Below are positions 62,299-64,000 of a stretch of DNA of 64,000 nucleotides, piece by piece. The position numbers were made by a program, and so were the translations under genes. The DNA is taken from NCBI RefSeq assembly GCF_002355415.1, contig NZ_AP014936.1:2604001-2668000 (forward strand), in the 5' to 3' direction. Each line of letters begins with the position of its first letter. Position 1 is the first letter of the stretch. Below the pieces are notes generated by a model. It worked only from the letters and a program-made list of their open reading frames with translations, did no database searches and had not been told where the DNA came from. The stretch comes from Sulfurifustis variabilis (lineage in GTDB: Bacteria; Pseudomonadota; Gammaproteobacteria; Acidiferrobacterales; Sulfurifustaceae).

Positions 62299-62925
62299 CT
62301 AGAGACCAGTTGTTGCTGATATTAGAATCAATTCCTCTCTGGTACCGATTTTCTCTTGTTCGATAAGACTTCTTTCGTCCCTAATGCGTTCTTCTCGATA
62401 TCCTTCGCGATCTTTTTGGCGCACCTCCGCAATCACCGCTTCGACATAGAGAGCACGAGAGCGAAGCCCAATGTTGTGGCTGTGGTACCCAACAACAACT
62501 GAGAGAATGAAGGACACGGTGACCGCCATGCCTGCTGCTAACTCATTAAAGTCCGCTCCAAAGGTAACGTATGCGGCTATGATGAATACGATGAAAGCAA
62601 GGAAGCTAGCAAGGTTGGAGACCATTTCTTGTTGTTTATTAAGAAAGGAACGAAGCTCCGCTGTGAAAGAGGTATTTGTCATGCAGATGGTTATCGACAA
62701 AATAGCCAGTCCTATCACAAGCTGCTTGGTCTCAATCATCGGCTGCGATTTCGCTAGCAGGTAAGAAACCAGCGACATAATGGCAGTGATCAGACCAAAA
62801 AAAACATTCCGGTATAACCAGTTCAACAAAGCAAATACGTGTTCCTTCGGAGAGGACGGGAACTCAGGGATAGAAGTAGTTGCGGGTGGCTCTATGCCCG
62901 AAGCCTTTGAAGTATCAATCTCCAT
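62299..62925 (-). CDS. Four-helix membrane protein with charged cytoplasmic tail
   Basis: 208 residues from ATG 62925 (MEIDTSKASGIEPPATTSIP). Four hydrophobic helices at about 27-55 (FFGLITAIMSLVSYLLA), 65-85 (LVIGLAILSITICM), 100-120 (LASFLAFIVFIIAAYVTFG) and 130-150 (MAVTVSFILSVVVGYHSH). The C-terminal ~55 residues (EAVIAEVRQKDREGYREERI) are highly charged and helical. No family recognised. Low G+C, so probably acquired with the neighbouring ATPase gene. Confidence 0.72.
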   Translation of the reverse strand: MEIDTSKASGIEPPATTSIPEFPSSPKEHVFALLNWLYRNVFFGLITAIMSLVSYLLAKSQPMIETKQLVIGLAILSITICMTNTSFTAELRSFLNKQQEMVSNLASFLAFIVFIIAAYVTFGADFNELAAGMAVTVSFILSVVVGYHSHNIGLRSRALYVEAVIAEVRQKDREGYREERIRDERSLIEQEKIGTREELILISATTGL

Positions 62926-63081
62926 ATAGCGTTCCCATTTGCAGATACATTGCAGCACGCCCCCTATGCGAGCGCCATTTGTCAGCCTTTATGCGCTTGG
63001 CGTTGACCTTCTGAGATCAAGCAAAGCTATCGGGCAATCAGCCGTTGGTATCACGATTCCTCCTGAACATCCGGCGCCCCT

Positions 63082-64000
63082 TCATTTCCAGGACAATATT
63101 TTGCGTGCGTTCTGACCCGGAAACTTGACCAGGGCAATCCCTGGGGGAAGAGCGCGATCTGAGAAGTCCTCTATGCGCATGCGTCGGCCGAAGGCACCGT
63201 CCAATGTTTTTACGCTCGATGAGCTTAGCGAAAAGACCCCAACCGTTCCCATCTGCTCCAAGAAATCATCCTCTTCCTGGTCGAAATCATCCGCGCTTTG
63301 AGACAAGAGCATGACGATCCCGCCTTTAGACGCTGACTTTCTTACAAGCGAGCTAAGTGCTCCGTGCCGATAGCGCAAGATTTCGACTGCCTCATCGACA
63401 ATTAAGAGATGTCTCAACAAACGGTTGCCGGCTTTGTCTACGCCACTATCGGGCAGCGACATAAAGAATGAGTTGAGTGCGTCAAGAATCAAGAAGATAG
63501 CGAGCCGCTTCGGCTCGTCAGATGCGCTCCCGAAGCTGATAACCCACCTCTTTGAGAAAAATTCGGCCGGTGACATCGTCGGCCGCATCATATTCAGCGA
63601 CGTGATGGCGTTGAGTTTCGCACCAATACTGCCGATTGATTGGCGTGATTGCTCCGCTACGTCTGTAAGCGCCTGCAAAACATCGTCCAGGGTAATGGGT
63701 CGACGCTGTCCCCCGCGGCTTTCTAGCGCTCGTCTTCCTTCAAGTAGGGCCAAGACCGCCTGACGCAGTAGATCTAGTTTGATGTCACCTTTGGCCCGTA
63801 TGCATTTTTGAAAGGAGTCTTGGAACCCAATTGCAAGCTGCGCGAGTTGCTGTTCTTCAGCCGTCGGCGAAGACCAAAGAAAGTCAAGAGGAACCGGGAC
63901 TTTGGGTACATCCAGCGCGCGTATCCCGGGAAAAAACGCCTCTAGCGTTCGATCGCCCCATTCCGACTTGCGAACCAGTGCCCCGTCTTTTACGAACTCA
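63082..64000 (-). CDS. HerA/VirB4-like ATPase, C-terminal part (5' end beyond window)
   Basis: 306 codons visible, open to the window edge. Walker B-like LLRHLLIVDEAVEILRYRHG followed by SLVRKSASKGGIVMLLSQSA (the sensor Gln in LLSQSADDF is typical of FtsK-HerA-VirB4 NTPases) and ALPPGIALVKFPGQ. The region upstream (LDFLWSSPTAEEQQLAQLAI, ITLDDVLQALTDVAEQSRQS) lacks recognisable motifs; the Walker A would be outside the window. Similar C-terminal architecture occurs in DptH-like and other defence or conjugation ATPases, so a defence or mobile role is plausible but unproven. Confidence 0.6.
   Translation of the reverse strand, partial: EFVKDGALVRKSEWGDRTLEAFFPGIRALDVPKVPVPLDFLWSSPTAEEQQLAQLAIGFQDSFQKCIRAKGDIKLDLLRQAVLALLEGRRALESRGGQRRPITLDDVLQALTDVAEQSRQSIGSIGAKLNAITSLNMMRPTMSPAEFFSKRWVISFGSASDEPKRLAIFLILDALNSFFMSLPDSGVDKAGNRLLRHLLIVDEAVEILRYRHGALSSLVRKSASKGGIVMLLSQSADDFDQEEDDFLEQMGTVGVFSLSSSSVKTLDGAFGRRMRIEDFSDRALPPGIALVKFPGQNARKILSWK

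Overview
The window is a G+C-rich chromosomal stretch (roughly two thirds G+C by eye, falling sharply after about 61,940) from a Gram-negative bacterium. The best metabolic clue is an intact aprM-aprB-aprA operon for dissimilatory adenylylsulfate (APS) reductase with the AprM membrane anchor, the arrangement typical of sulfur-oxidising proteobacteria. With PilU, an OapA-type M23 peptidase, a YbiT-type ABC-F protein, a YceH fragment and many LysR regulators, it suggests a sulfur-oxidising gammaproteobacterium, perhaps near Acidiferrobacterales. That placement is inference, because no rRNA or tRNA gene was found.

Layout. 1-5,111: aconitase (cut by the window edge), a broken beta-carbonic anhydrase, and a GAF hybrid histidine kinase. 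5,405-9,919: a stress-type run with a DsrE protein, a periplasmic cupin, an ECF sigma/zinc anti-sigma pair, an ArsM-like methyltransferase fused to a MerC-like membrane domain, a DUF1858 protein and a second ArsM-like methyltransferase. 10,106-15,289: pseudouridine synthase, an overlapping DUF4166/DCC/saccharopine-dehydrogenase-like/DUF2269 operon, a LysR gene that runs antisense into it, and a thioesterase. 15,395-24,594: PQQ-type sugar dehydrogenase, DUF5996, alpha/beta hydrolase, a MoaD-like protein ending in Gly-Gly beside a BNR-repeat protein, a LysR/sulfotransferase/NmrA group, TfoX-N, and a 38-residue basic protein. 24,627-32,926: YbiT, M23 peptidase, PilU with a degenerate-GGDEF neighbour, an AAA ATPase, and a zinc-ribbon membrane protein with HEAGH.

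32,990-43,660: envelope genes (lipoprotein, M48 protease, DUF2157 + GDYXXLXY pair, ECF sigma/anti-sigma, DUF4139, SnoaL-like, EF-hand, flavin reductase, CzcE-like). 43,887-51,117: Tat-exported HAD, a decayed nucleotidyltransferase/HEPN locus, serine hydrolase, an overlapping pair of small paralogous proteins, PhzF, an exported methyltransferase, a cluster of four palindromic repeats, and a lytic transglycosylase. 51,457-60,294: a DrrAB-like ABC exporter, then DUF4279, TPR, SlyD-like FKBP, an unknown protein and aprA-aprB-aprM. This block is bounded on the far side by a truncated second copy of the ABC ATPase gene, so two direct repeats of about 540 bp enclose the apr region.

60,413-64,000: a truncated yceH ends at an intact IS3-family element with a canonical A AAA AAG frameshift site. 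Beyond it lies a lower-G+C accessory segment with a four-helix membrane protein and the C-terminal part of a HerA/VirB4-like ATPase.

Most interesting points: the three unknown or accessory genes co-directional with aprBA inside the direct repeats; the methyltransferase-MerC-like fusion under an ECF-sigma-headed cluster; a repeated short motif, one copy ending in a strong orphan terminator (possible ncRNA); the decaying MNT/HEPN locus; and the start of a possible mobile or defence island at the right end.
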